Source: Akkermansiaceae bacterium (GTDB lineage: Bacteria; Verrucomicrobiota; Verrucomicrobiia; Verrucomicrobiales; Akkermansiaceae). Taken from it: 54,213 nucleotides of DNA. The stretch spans positions 1 to 54,213 of the forward strand of contig CAJJBR010000054.1 of NCBI GenBank assembly GCA_905182475.1, read 5' to 3'. Both the position numbers and the translations under genes were made by a program. The notes beneath the pieces are model-generated. The model was not told where the DNA came from and ran no database searches. It worked only from the letters and a program-made list of their open reading frames with translations. Positions 31,875 to 40,913 of the stretch are shown in pieces (position 1 is the stretch's first letter; every line of letters starts with the position of its first letter).

Positions 31875-33149
31875 GTGAAGACAATTGGCGCGGGGCTGCG
31901 GCGGGCTCGGGAACTAGACGGGGTGGATGCTTCGTCGCTGGCGCGGCGTCTGCAATGGCTGGGCGGAATGGTGTTTTTCGATACGGCTGGGAATGTCCCT
32001 CAAGGTGCTGGCAGGTCCGTTTCCGTGGTGGCTGCTGCTCCGGTAGCCATACACCGGGGAACGGTGAATTCGGAAAATGATCTGGAATTACTCCGGTCGA
32101 GGATCGCGGAAAACAATTCTTGCGGGGGAGATTTCGGTTTTCCGGCAGGGGGGCTGTGTGGCTGGGTGGACTACGAGGGGGCTTTTGTGTTCGGGGAATA
32201 TCCGGAAATGCTGGTCCGCGACGAGGAAACCGGCGAGTGGTGGGAGCGTGGCGGGCTTTCCGGGAGGATGAAGGATTTCTACGAGGAACCTGTCGAAATC
32301 GGTGAATTTCGTGAGGAGATGGGTAAGGCGTGCTTTCTTGATGCGGTTTCGCGGGTGAAAGAGTGGATTGCGGCGGGTGATATTTACCAAGTGAATGTGA
32401 CCCAAGGATTCAATGCCGAGGTATCGGGTGCTGGCTCGCTTTTCGGACTGTATGAGGTTCTTAGGGAAGCAAGTCCTGCTCCCATGGCTGCGTGGCTCGG
32501 ACTGGACGGGCAGGAAATCCTGAGCACCTCCCCAGAGCTGTATCTGAAAATTTCTGGGAAAGGGGTGGAGACGCGTCCGATAAAGGGGACGAGGCCGCGT
32601 TTCGCGGATCCGGATGAGGACAGGCGCTCGGCAGTGGAGTTGCAGACATCGGCTAAGGAGGTGGCGGAATTGGTAATGATAACTGACTTGCTGAGAAACG
32701 ACCTAGGGCAGGTTTGTGATTTCGGGAGCGTGGAGGTGGCGGGTATGCTTCAGTTGGAAAGTTTTGCTCAGGTGCACCATCTTGTTTCAACCGTGAAGGG
32801 AACGCTGCGGGAAGATCTAGATGCAGTCGGTGCACTGGCTGCGTGTTTTCCCGGAGGAAGTATCACGGGTGCGCCGAAGAAGAGGGCGATGGAAATTATC
32901 GACGAGCTGGAAGACAGACCTAGGGGGATTTATTGTGGGGTGATCGGCTGGCTTGGCTTCAATGGCGAGAGTGAATTCAATATCGCGATCAGGACGCTTG
33001 TGCGTGACGGCGGGAATTTGAGATACCAAGTAGGAGCAGGTATTGTTGCCGACTCGGTGCCGGAAGAAGAATACCGGGAAACTCTGCAGAAGGCGGCGGG
33101 GATACGGCTCGGGGTGGAGAGGTATCAAACTTTAAATTCTAAACTTTAA
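31875..33149 (+). CDS. pabB: aminodeoxychorismate/anthranilate synthase component I
   Basis: The 424-residue chorismate-binding enzyme contains [68 protein letters not shown] and [22 protein letters not shown] (rather than PIAGT) is the usual PabB form, so the likely product is 4-amino-4-deoxychorismate for folate. It lacks a partner glutaminase gene nearby. The start is a GTG at 31875. The last codons (QTLNSKL) are formed by the AT-rich repeat, so its C-terminal tail may have been altered by that insertion. Confidence 0.88.
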   Translation: MKTIGAGLRRARELDGVDASSLARRLQWLGGMVFFDTAGNVPQGAGRSVSVVAAAPVAIHRGTVNSENDLELLRSRIAENNSCGGDFGFPAGGLCGWVDYEGAFVFGEYPEMLVRDEETGEWWERGGLSGRMKDFYEEPVEIGEFREEMGKACFLDAVSRVKEWIAAGDIYQVNVTQGFNAEVSGAGSLFGLYEVLREASPAPMAAWLGLDGQEILSTSPELYLKISGKGVETRPIKGTRPRFADPDEDRRSAVELQTSAKEVAELVMITDLLRNDLGQVCDFGSVEVAGMLQLESFAQVHHLVSTVKGTLREDLDAVGALAACFPGGSITGAPKKRAMEIIDELEDRPRGIYCGVIGWLGFNGESEFNIAIRTLVRDGGNLRYQVGAGIVADSVPEEEYRETLQKAAGIRLGVERYQTLNSKL

Positions 33150-33152
33150 ACT
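33127..33152. repeat. AT-rich repeat unit at the pabB 3' end
   Basis: This 26-base segment matches the right arm of the inverted repeat upstream of alaS at 24 of 26 positions (unit AAACTTTAAA, then CTAAACTTTAAA). Here it supplies the last pabB codons and the stop (TAA at 33147-33149). It is a single copy in direct orientation to the left arm there. Confidence 0.55.
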
Positions 33153-33185
33153 CCAAGGTAGAGGAAGAGGATCTAAGAAGGAATC

Positions 33186-33670
33186 ATGGCTGGGCGTTTA
33201 CTCCCGGCCAGATACAAAAAATCCCACTTCGAATCCGATACGGAACCTCAACTCGATATCTCATCGCTGATCGATGTCTGTTTTCTTCTACTGATCTATT
33301 TCCTGGTGACTTGCACGATTCAGCCGAGAGAACAGGATCTCCTGATGGCGCTACCAACTCCGGGATCGAGCCCGGTAAGTCCCGCGATCCCCCGATGTTC
33401 ATCCGCGTGGCTGAAAATGGAGCGGTGTTTTCCGGAGCCGGGACAGATGAGCAGGTGCTGGATACGGATCCGTCTAGCCGTGAACTACCGTTGCTTTCAA
33501 GCCAACTGAGTCTCTACCACGCAGCCGCCCGTAGCGCTGGGGATGAAGCTACTATCCAACTGTATGTGGATGCTTCCGCCACCCAACAGCGCGTCGTCGA
33601 TGTGCTCAACGCCTTGGGTGGGGAAAGGATTGTTTCGGTGGCATTCACCGATCTGGTGGATGTCCTGTAA
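33186..33670 (+). pseudogene. exbD: ExbD/TolR-type biopolymer transport protein, frameshifted
   Basis: The first frame from ATG 33186 encodes the canonical ExbD N-terminus: EPQLDISSLIDVCFLLLIYFLVTCTI (the essential Asp of the single transmembrane helix lies in SLIDVC), then REQDLLMALPTPG. The match then moves by one base. The second frame continues MFIRVAENGAVFSG and ends VVDVLNALGGERIVSVAF. A one-base deletion near 33380-33395 (around the run CCCCC at about 33390) would explain it. Without the correction the periplasmic part is lost. No exbB or tonB gene is adjacent. It may be a true mutation or a sequencing error. Confidence 0.75.
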
Positions 33671-33677
33671 AAAAGGC

Positions 33678-34115
33678 TTACGCCAGTTCCGCAGCGTGGA
33701 ATTCTTGCCAGTCGTCGAGGTTGTTCAGGTTGACCGCGTCGGTGGGTTTGCCGTCCGGGAGGCCTACTTCGGAAAGGATGGACTGCCGGGTTTCATCGGT
33801 GTGCTGGTAGCCGACGATTGCGACGTTGAGTTGGGATACGTCGGTCTGATTAAGTTTCGTAGCGTTGTCTGCGACGAATTTTTCAAATTCAATATAGGTC
33901 GGCTTTTTCGAAGAAACGAATTCCACGAGCGAATCGCGGTCGATCCCGAGGGCGTCGAGCACCATCATGTCGTAGCCGGGACCGCAGTTCGCGTAACCGT
34001 CTGCGAGCTTGTCGGCTGCGCCGAGGGACATTTTCTGCCAAAGGCGGGGGAGGTGAAGGACTCCGAGTGGGCCGGGAGTTCCGGAGGAAATAGTGGGAAC
34101 GATTTTGTTGCTCAT
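33678..34115 (-). CDS. DUF5069 protein
   Basis: The 145-residue protein carries the DUF5069 pattern: [45 protein letters not shown] near the N-terminus and [18 protein letters not shown] at the end. These short cytoplasmic proteins are widespread in Verrucomicrobia and have no known function. The R-L-W-x-K-M and G-x-D-x-x-V motifs suggest a small helical enzyme-like fold, but nothing more can be said. It is convergent with the broken exbD. Confidence 0.85.
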   Translation of the reverse strand: MSNKIVPTISSGTPGPLGVLHLPRLWQKMSLGAADKLADGYANCGPGYDMMVLDALGIDRDSLVEFVSSKKPTYIEFEKFVADNATKLNQTDVSQLNVAIVGYQHTDETRQSILSEVGLPDGKPTDAVNLNNLDDWQEFHAAELA

Positions 34116-34173
34116 GGTGGCGGGAGAATAGGACCCGTTTCTAGTATTTCAACCGATATCGAATTAATTTTTT

Positions 34174-34303
34174 CCATGCCACGCATCGTGCCTGTGGCAG
34201 TGGCGAAGGAGTCTGTTTCCATGCCGAGATTATGCAGCATGCTTAGGTAGAGATTGGGTAGCGGGTAGTTGTCGGTCTGGGAAAAGGCTAGGTGATGGCC
34301 GTG
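34174..34303 (-). repeat. 130-bp direct repeat (left copy), remnant of a DUF1552 3' end
   Basis: This stretch matches 39625-39754 at 122 of 130 positions without gaps. On the minus strand it encodes [20 protein letters not shown] and the following C-terminal residues of a DUF1552 protein, but no start and no upstream part, so it is a 3' fragment. A hairpin (CCAGCA/TGCTGG, 34314-34329) lies just beyond its inner edge. The rest of the gap to 34446 shows no gene. Together the two copies bracket the Cre-like gene block. Confidence 0.85.
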
Positions 34304-34458
34304 CTGAACCCATCCAGCACTATTGCTGGGTTCCCGATTAATACCAGCAGCCTGCCCGGCTTTTCGCGTTCGTGTGCAATTTTTAGTGGCGTGAAGAATT
34401 CACACCCATTTCACATACGCTTCATTAAGAGTTCATATGGCCGTGGATGATTGCATTC

Positions 34459-36066
34459 ATGAAACTATTCATGCCTTACCGAATTCTACCGATGATTTTC
34501 TGTGTCGCGACGCAATTAGAGGCATCACCTCCAGATGGACAAGTCACTCTGCCTTACCAACAGTTTATTGAACTCACCCGCAAACCAGAGATCGAGCCAG
34601 ATGTCAGGCCGCCTGTGGATGCAGTTTTGGCGCGAGCTGATTACCTGATCGACATCCGCAATGGTCAGACGGTCGTAACAGTTGAGTGGCTTGCAGAAAA
34701 CTTCAGCGATACGTGGGCATGGGTGGCTGTGGCGCCGCTGGATCTTGCAATCGAACCTGAAGGTGAATCTACCTTGGTCGCCCACGACGGGGCCATTCGT
34801 TTGCTGATGTCTGAGACGGGTTCGCATCGTGCTAGTGCGCGTTTTTCGGCGCCCTCGGGTCTTGGTATTGCGGCAAGGTTTCCAATTCTTCCTGCCACGT
34901 TTAACAGTATAAAAATTAGCAGTGATGGTAAATCCGCGGATTATCAAATCGACGGCGCGACTCTTTTGAAGGATGCAAACGGTGAGATACGCTATCTACT
35001 TCCAGCCAACGCGCATGATGTGATCATTCGGAAGTCTGAATCAGACGATGGAGTGAAAGTGCCGACGACTTGGAGTGTGTTTGCGGCGGCCTGGGTAAAA
35101 TATGATGCTGGTTGGCTTGATCACGAAGTCCGTCTTTCTGCGATACCTACAGGCGGTGATGGAGTTAACATGCAGGTTACGTTTCCAAACTCACCGTCAC
35201 GAATTGAAGTGAAGAGTGATGGTTTGTTAGAGTTTGAGAAAAACGATTCTGGATTACTTTTTCGTTGGAACAATCGTGATGCAGGCGAGAGGACTATCAC
35301 TCTGCGATATCGCACTCAAATCGCGGGTGACGATACACAATGGAGCGTGAAAATCCCGGAAGCCGAAGCCGGTTCTACTGTGGTGATTGCCATTCCTCAA
35401 GGTGCCGAAATTGCGGGAGACGGTTGGATACAAGAACCCAATCCTTCGCGAGTTCCAGCTTGGCTTCGCACACAATCCCAAGGGCAAAAAATCGTAATGT
35501 ATTCGGGTAAGCCACCACAAGTTGTAGTGAAATGGCTGCCACGCTTCGATACCGCATCGATGACAATCAATGAGGCGAAGATTTCGACTCGTGTCGTCGC
35601 CGATGGTTCACAGCTTACGACGACTACCTATCAAATCACCCATGCCGGCGGAGGTAGCGCGCGTTGGTCGCTTCCCACCGGGATGACCTTGCTTGGCTCG
35701 GCGGTGGCTGGTGTCCGGGTCAATCCGATTGATCGTGACGGTGCCTTGGAATTTCATCTGCCTATGCCCGCAGAGGGACGCCCGACAACGGTTGCGTTTT
35801 CCTATACTGGTTCTGGCAAGCCGCTTGATCGCGTCGCTGGTGGCTTAGTAGTGGAGACGCCATCAACTCCACTTTTCGCCCACCGCATTGATTGGAATAT
35901 CGTATTACCCGACGGCACACGACTGGATGCTGTGGAAAGTAACGCTGAAACCGCTGCTGCTCCGGCTAACTCAACGCCGGGATCAGCATGGCTGCGGCGC
36001 ATGTTTACGTGTGGTGAGCCACTTCGTGCCGAAGTGTTCTATCGATCCAATAACTCCGATAACTAA
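34459..36066 (+). CDS. unknown exported protein next to Cre-like genes
   Basis: A signal peptide (residues 1-24, cleavage near LEA) is followed by about 510 residues of mostly beta structure, with repeated motifs of alternating hydrophobics (WVAVAPLDLAIEP, ITLRYRTQIAGDDTQWSV, KISTRVVADGSQLTTTTYQI) and no transmembrane helix. The C-terminus ends in AEVFYRSN. No family is recognised. It starts a plus-strand block and is 38 bases ahead of the CreD-like gene, so it probably belongs to the same operon and could be a periplasmic partner of it. An alternative ATG lies at 34447. Confidence 0.6.
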   Translation: MKLFMPYRILPMIFCVATQLEASPPDGQVTLPYQQFIELTRKPEIEPDVRPPVDAVLARADYLIDIRNGQTVVTVEWLAENFSDTWAWVAVAPLDLAIEPEGESTLVAHDGAIRLLMSETGSHRASARFSAPSGLGIAARFPILPATFNSIKISSDGKSADYQIDGATLLKDANGEIRYLLPANAHDVIIRKSESDDGVKVPTTWSVFAAAWVKYDAGWLDHEVRLSAIPTGGDGVNMQVTFPNSPSRIEVKSDGLLEFEKNDSGLLFRWNNRDAGERTITLRYRTQIAGDDTQWSVKIPEAEAGSTVVIAIPQGAEIAGDGWIQEPNPSRVPAWLRTQSQGQKIVMYSGKPPQVVVKWLPRFDTASMTINEAKISTRVVADGSQLTTTTYQITHAGGGSARWSLPTGMTLLGSAVAGVRVNPIDRDGALEFHLPMPAEGRPTTVAFSYTGSGKPLDRVAGGLVVETPSTPLFAHRIDWNIVLPDGTRLDAVESNAETAAAPANSTPGSAWLRRMFTCGEPLRAEVFYRSNNSDN

Positions 36067-36103
36067 TGATTCCGTTTTTAAAATCTGAAAATATTTAAAT
36101 ATT

Positions 36104-37309
36104 ATGAAATTTTCCCATCTTACCGCTATTGGTTTTATCTTTATCGCCACGTGTATTGCTTGGTTTTTCCTTGGAGCGGCCATGCATAATCGCACTCAGG
36201 AACATGCAGAAAAATCGGGCGAGCGCATCGCTGATGGTTGGGGGCCGCCGCTGATGCAGGCGCACCCAACAGCATGGCACGCCACGCCCGGTACGTCCAA
36301 TGGTCGTCGTCCTCTTGCGATGGCCGCTTCAGATATCTCTGTCGATCTCTCCTTCGAGCCGCTCAGGCGCGGCCTCACCAACCATCGCACGTATGCGGTC
36401 GATTTTCGGGCGACTTATCAGGTGGTCAACACAACTCCCGTTTCGCAAACCGTTTATGTTGCATTCGACCTGCCGGATGCCTCGACAAGTTATGAGAACT
36501 TTTCTTTCGTGCTCGGTGATGGAGGAGAGAGCAAACGCAGCCCGCGCGACGGCACTCTCTCGGAGGCCGTTGTTCTACCTGCGGGCGGAAGCACTACATT
36601 GGTGGTGACGTATCGTGCCCGTGGGGTTGATGAATGGCGCTACCATTTCAACGATAATTCGCGCGTGAGTAACTTTCGTCTCTTCATGAAAACGAATTTC
36701 CGGGAAATCGACTTTCCGATCGGGACTGGGTCGCCGAGTAATCGTCGCGATCAAGCAGAGGGTTGGGAGTTTTCTTGGGTGCATCCCGATGTAATTGCTG
36801 CTCCCGATATTGGTATGTCGATGCCCGACATCTTGAACGCTGGCCCGATTGCGTCGCGCATTGCTTTTTTTGCGCCGGTTTCACTACTGTTTTTTCTCAG
36901 CGTGCTGGTGCTGCAGGGAATCGAGAGCGGTCGTAACATGCATCCGATGAATTATTTTTTCCTCTCCGCAGCATTCTTTGCATTCCACATTCTGCTCGCG
37001 TATTTGGTCGATATTATGCCGCTGCATGTTGCATTCGCAATCGCGGGACTGGTTTCAATGGCCTTGGTGGGCGGTTATGTGCGCATCGTTTCGCGCGGGG
37101 CGCTTACGGTTCAAGCGCTTATTGCGCAGGCTGTGTATTTGATTCTGTTCAGCTACACCTTTTTTATTCCTGGTCTGACTGGACTGGCTATCACGATTGG
37201 TGCTGTCGCTACGTTAAGCATACTCATGTTCCGTTCTGCGCGTATCGATTGGTCTGTTCGCTTCAAGAAAGCAAACCCAGTTCCACCATCCCTTTCCAAG
37301 GTGTCATGA
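36104..37309 (+). CDS. creD: CreD-like inner membrane protein
   Basis: An N-terminal membrane anchor is followed by a large periplasmic beta-rich domain (about residues 70-240). Four to six C-terminal helices match the CreD end: HPMNYFFLSAAFFAFHILLAYLVDIMPLHVAFAIAGL, then IPGLTGLAITIGAVATLSILMFRSARIDW. In enteric bacteria CreD is induced by the CreBC two-component system and influences envelope and beta-lactam tolerance. Here the sequence is diverged, but C-terminal motifs are convincing. Its stop overlaps the start of the response regulator by four bases (ATGA). Confidence 0.75.
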   Translation: MKFSHLTAIGFIFIATCIAWFFLGAAMHNRTQEHAEKSGERIADGWGPPLMQAHPTAWHATPGTSNGRRPLAMAASDISVDLSFEPLRRGLTNHRTYAVDFRATYQVVNTTPVSQTVYVAFDLPDASTSYENFSFVLGDGGESKRSPRDGTLSEAVVLPAGGSTTLVVTYRARGVDEWRYHFNDNSRVSNFRLFMKTNFREIDFPIGTGSPSNRRDQAEGWEFSWVHPDVIAAPDIGMSMPDILNAGPIASRIAFFAPVSLLFFLSVLVLQGIESGRNMHPMNYFFLSAAFFAFHILLAYLVDIMPLHVAFAIAGLVSMALVGGYVRIVSRGALTVQALIAQAVYLILFSYTFFIPGLTGLAITIGAVATLSILMFRSARIDWSVRFKKANPVPPSLSKVS

Positions 37310-38127
37310 TTTCGAAAATGACGGGTGCTGTAAGTTGTGGATGGATTCAGCTGGACGAAAAGGCAATCATACAGCCGACTTCCTCACCCGAACTTTTGAT
37401 CGATCCGAAACCGCTCATGGAATGCCGGCCCATACATATCCTCCTTGTCGAAGACGAACCATCGCTTCGCGACAACGTGACCATCGCGTTGGAATCTGAG
37501 GCTATGCTTGTGAGTTGGGCTGCGACTGGAGCGGATGCGGATCGCCTGATCTCGGCGGAAAAATTTGACCTCGTCTTGCTTGATGTAGGGTTGCCGGATA
37601 CCAGTGGATTCGATCTCTGCCGAGAATGGCGTGCGCGACGGATTGAACTTCCGATCTTGTTTCTCACTGCGCGTGCTTCGGAGGTGGATCGCATTGTCGG
37701 TCTTGAAATTGGAGGGGATGATTATTTGGTCAAGCCGTTCAGCCTGCGCGAGCTCGTCGCGCGGATTCGTGCTGCGTTGCGCCGTGTTCCTAAGACACTG
37801 GCGGTGGTGGGTCATGATCAGGTGCTCAAATCAGCCGAAGGTTTGATGGTGGATGAGATCAAGATGTGTATCTTGTTTGATGGCGAGGAATTGGAGCTTA
37901 CACGCTACGAATTCCGATTAATGCGGCTGTTTCTTACTAATCCTGGTCGCGTATTTTCCCGTGGGCAATTGATGGATCAAGTATGGGAAGAGCCCGACTG
38001 CTCCCTTGAGCGAACAGTGGATGCTCATATCAAACAACTCCGTGCGAAGCTTCGCGATCGCGGCCAACCTGAAGACTCCATTCGCACCCATCGTGGTCTT
38101 GGTTATTCTTTTGATCCTCACTCATGA
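37306..38127 (+). CDS. creB: OmpR/CreB-type response regulator
   Basis: A receiver domain (ILLVEDEPSLRD with acidic pocket, phospho-acceptor Asp in LVLLDVGLPD, Lys in DDYLVKPF) is followed by a winged-helix effector (ELTRYEFRLMRLFLTNPGRVFSRGQLMDQVWEE, ending VRTHRGLGYSF-like). The start at 37306 overlaps creD by ATGA and has AAGG upstream, but adds 37 residues not seen in typical regulators. The ATG at 37417 gives the family start MECRPIHILLVEDE. It should activate creD and others on phosphorylation by CreC, whose gene follows with a four-base overlap. Confidence 0.9.
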   Translation: MISKMTGAVSCGWIQLDEKAIIQPTSSPELLIDPKPLMECRPIHILLVEDEPSLRDNVTIALESEAMLVSWAATGADADRLISAEKFDLVLLDVGLPDTSGFDLCREWRARRIELPILFLTARASEVDRIVGLEIGGDDYLVKPFSLRELVARIRAALRRVPKTLAVVGHDQVLKSAEGLMVDEIKMCILFDGEELELTRYEFRLMRLFLTNPGRVFSRGQLMDQVWEEPDCSLERTVDAHIKQLRAKLRDRGQPEDSIRTHRGLGYSFDPHS

Positions 38128-39563
38128 GCCTTACCCTGCGCTTCATCATTGCTGTGGCGTTGCTGTTCATCGCCGCTTGGTTTGCTATCGTGAAGCCTGT
38201 CTTGGCGCGTGTGGAGCGCCAATATTTTGAGGCAGCCGAAGAGCCGATGGTTGATATCGCGAACCTGCTAGCGGAGATCGTGGGAGACTCATGGGTAGAA
38301 ATACAACCAGCGCCTAGCCTGACTGCTGCCTTGGAGCGCGCACGTGGACGCCATTTCGAAGCGCGGATCTATGAAGTGGTGAAAACCCGTGTCGATTTGC
38401 ATGTCGCCATCACTGATGCAAAAGGCGTTGTGTTGTTTGATTCGATGAATCCTGCCCGCGCCGGGAAGTCGCATGGTTCCCGAGATGTGCGACTCACCCT
38501 CGAAGGTTCTTACGGTGCGCGCACGAGTCTTGCTGACCCGTCCGATCCGTTGAGTGCTTTGATGTATGTGGCGGCACCTGTTCTTGACGATCAAGGCAAG
38601 ATTCTCGGGGTGGTATCCGTGGCTAAGCCACAGTTGAATCTTTTGGTTTTCATTGAGCAGACGCGTGACCGTGTGAAAGCATTCGCCATCGCCGGAGCCA
38701 TCGTTGCGTTTCTGCTCGCCATCTTGCTCTCACGTTGGATTGCGGAACCGTTGCGTGCGCTGACTCGGCATGCTGAGGCTGTCGCTTCTGGTGCTAGCCC
38801 GCCCGCGCCGCGCCTCCCTGGCCATCACCTCAATCGGCTCGGGCAGATGATGGAGGAAATGCGCGATGCGCTGGAAGGCAAAGGTCACGTCGAGACCTAC
38901 GTGCGCAACCTCACGCATGAAATGAAAAGCCCGGTTGCGGCGATTCGCGGCGCAGTGGAATTACTCGATGGCTCGCCCTCGGAATCGCAACGCAGAAAAC
39001 TTCTAGCAAACATCGAAAGCGAAAGTCGCAGGCTTGAATTACTTGGTGATCAGTTGCTCGCGCTCGCCAATCTCGAAAGCCGCAAACAACTCGATCAAAC
39101 GCACGATATTGACCTTGATGCACTAATTCGTCGCACGGTTGATGCGAAAATTCCCAGCGCGCAAAACCACGGTATTCAGATTAATATCGATTTGTGTGAG
39201 AACTTTCGTTTGCGTGGTGATGCCACCTTGATTGAACTCGCCATCGCGAACCTTCTTCAAAACGCCATCGATTTCTCAACAGATCAATCGACCATCACGG
39301 TGAAAGTTCGATGCGATAGGAAAGACGCGTTGATAGAGATCGTTGATGAAGGAGTGGGGCTTCCTGATTTTGCCTACGAGCGGGCATTTGATCGGTTCTT
39401 TTCCATGCCGCGTCCCCGCACAGGACGCAAGAGTTCTGGGCTGGGATTGTGTTTCGTTCGTGAAACCGCACAACTTCACGGTGGTGATATCACGCTCTCA
39501 TCCGTTCATCCCTTGGGCACGCTAGCTACACTGCGCTTGCAGATCGATACGCTGCGCGAGTAA
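38124..39563 (+). CDS. creC: CreC-type sensor histidine kinase
   Basis: Two transmembrane helices (residues 5-25 and about 190-208) flank a periplasmic sensor region. A HAMP-like segment follows, then the H-box TLHEMKSPVAAIRGAVELL-like region with His265, N-box NLLQNAIDFS, G1 DEGVGLPD, and G2 GRKSSGLGLCFVRETAQLHGG. The overall plan matches CreC of CreABCD systems (sensor of envelope or carbon state). It overlaps creB by four bases and ends the block. It is complete and probably functional. Confidence 0.9.
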   Translation: MSLTLRFIIAVALLFIAAWFAIVKPVLARVERQYFEAAEEPMVDIANLLAEIVGDSWVEIQPAPSLTAALERARGRHFEARIYEVVKTRVDLHVAITDAKGVVLFDSMNPARAGKSHGSRDVRLTLEGSYGARTSLADPSDPLSALMYVAAPVLDDQGKILGVVSVAKPQLNLLVFIEQTRDRVKAFAIAGAIVAFLLAILLSRWIAEPLRALTRHAEAVASGASPPAPRLPGHHLNRLGQMMEEMRDALEGKGHVETYVRNLTHEMKSPVAAIRGAVELLDGSPSESQRRKLLANIESESRRLELLGDQLLALANLESRKQLDQTHDIDLDALIRRTVDAKIPSAQNHGIQINIDLCENFRLRGDATLIELAIANLLQNAIDFSTDQSTITVKVRCDRKDALIEIVDEGVGLPDFAYERAFDRFFSMPRPRTGRKSSGLGLCFVRETAQLHGGDITLSSVHPLGTLATLRLQIDTLRE

Positions 39564-39613
39564 TAACAAAGGGATAAATGAAGGGCGATGCCGTCGGCGA
39601 CCGAAGATCGGCG

Positions 39614-40870
39614 CTACGCTTTTACCATGCCGCGCATTGTGCCTGTGGCAGTGGCGAAGGAGTCTGTTTCCATGCCGAGATTCTGCAGCATACTCAGGTA
39701 GAGATTGGGAAGGGGGTAGTTGTCGGTCTGGGAAAAGGCTAGGTGGTGGCCGTGACGGTAGCCGCCGCCGGCGAAGAGGACTGGCATGTTGCGGTTGTTG
39801 TGGGACGAGGCGTTGCCGAGGTTTGAGGTGAGCAGAACCATGGTGTCGTCGAGGATGCCGTTTTTCTTCAGTTCGCGGAGAAAGTTTCCCCAGTTGTCGA
39901 CCGTGTTTTTTTCTACGATGGCGAGTTGTTCGAGTTTCTTCGGATCTTTTCCGTGGTGGGAAAGGGAGTGGTAGGCTTCCTCGACGCCATCGAGGGCGCG
40001 AGCGTTGTTTCCGGTACAATGCAGGGTCACGAAACGGGTGGAATCGGTGCGAAGGGCGAGTGCGACGACATCGAGCATCGCACGCATCTGATCGGGCGCG
40101 TTGTTGTTGCCGGCCAGTGCGGGATGAGAGCCGACCTTTGGTTTCGGTCGGTTGATCCATTCTTCGTTCGCTTCGAGCCGGGCTTCGAGTTCACGAACGG
40201 AGGTGAGCCACTCGTCCATTTTTTCCCGGTCGCCCTGGCCAAGCTGGCGGCCGAGTGCCTTGGTCTCGTCTCGGACGATATCGAGGATTGATTGGCCGCG
40301 GCCGTTGATTTCCGCCTGGTGCTTTTTTGCAGCCGGGGAGTCCTCGGTGAAGAGTTGAGCGAAGAGCTCGCTGGCGTCGTTGATGGCCGGTATCATCGCG
40401 CCGTTTTCCGTGTAGGAGGGGGAGCGGGAGCCGTTGGTGTTCAACACCAGGGAAGGGAAGCGCGTGTGGTGGCCGAGGTGTTTGGCCATGAGCTGGTCGA
40501 CGGATACCGTGTTTGACTTCGCGGAATTTCGCTCCATTGGGCAGGCGGAATAAATCGAAGCCTCCGCCGAATGGCCGCCGTTCACTCCGGGATGGGAGGT
40601 GCCGGAAATGACTGTGAAATCCTCTCGCAGATCCTGGATGTCCTTTAGATAAGGTGAGGGAGTATAGCTTGTCCCTTTGCCTTTTGGAATGAGAAGCGGG
40701 TTGTGCAGGCCGAGTGAAAGTGAAACGCCGACGAAGCGTCTGGGGTTCGGTGGTGCGGTACCGGCTGCGAAGGCGGGCACCATCGCATCGAGCAGCGGCA
40801 GGCACAGGGCGACACCGGCCTGTTTGAGGACGGTGCGGCGGGAAAGGGCTTTGTGGGTGGCGATGTGCAT
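39614..40870 (-). CDS. exported DUF1552 protein
   Basis: The protein begins with an RRTVLKQAGVALCLPLLDAM signal (Tat-like, twin Arg) and has the DUF1552 features RRFVGVSLSLGLHNPLLIPKGKG, GHSAEASIYSACPMER, FPSLVLNTNGSRSPSYTENG, GNNARALDGVEEAYHSLSHHGKDPKKLEQL, LLTSNLGNASSHNNRNMPVLFAGGGYRHG. The C-terminus ([11 protein letters not shown]) is the repeated sequence. DUF1552 and DUF1592 proteins are usually encoded as a pair in Planctomycetes and Verrucomicrobia, and here DUF1592 lies 43 bases upstream on the same strand. Function is unknown, possibly an envelope oxidoreductase or hydrolase complex. Confidence 0.92.
   Translation of the reverse strand: MHIATHKALSRRTVLKQAGVALCLPLLDAMVPAFAAGTAPPNPRRFVGVSLSLGLHNPLLIPKGKGTSYTPSPYLKDIQDLREDFTVISGTSHPGVNGGHSAEASIYSACPMERNSAKSNTVSVDQLMAKHLGHHTRFPSLVLNTNGSRSPSYTENGAMIPAINDASELFAQLFTEDSPAAKKHQAEINGRGQSILDIVRDETKALGRQLGQGDREKMDEWLTSVRELEARLEANEEWINRPKPKVGSHPALAGNNNAPDQMRAMLDVVALALRTDSTRFVTLHCTGNNARALDGVEEAYHSLSHHGKDPKKLEQLAIVEKNTVDNWGNFLRELKKNGILDDTMVLLTSNLGNASSHNNRNMPVLFAGGGYRHGHHLAFSQTDNYPLPNLYLSMLQNLGMETDSFATATGTMRGMVKA
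39625..39754 (-). repeat. 130-bp direct repeat (right copy), inside the DUF1552 3' end
   Basis: This is the intact counterpart of the left copy at 34174-34303, with 8 mismatches in 130 bases and no gaps. It forms codons near the end of the DUF1552 gene, starting four codons before its stop. The two copies are in direct orientation and flank the 5.3-kb block with the Cre-like genes. Confidence 0.85.
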
Positions 40871-40913
40871 TGCGTGAGTTTGCTGGTGGGAATTTTTCAG
40901 GAAAGATTCGGCG

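Noticed and set aside
34304..34446. possible integrase or tRNA site at the edge of the Cre-like block
   Set aside because: No tRNA gene or recombinase was found. Only a hairpin is visible, so a classical integrative element cannot be claimed.
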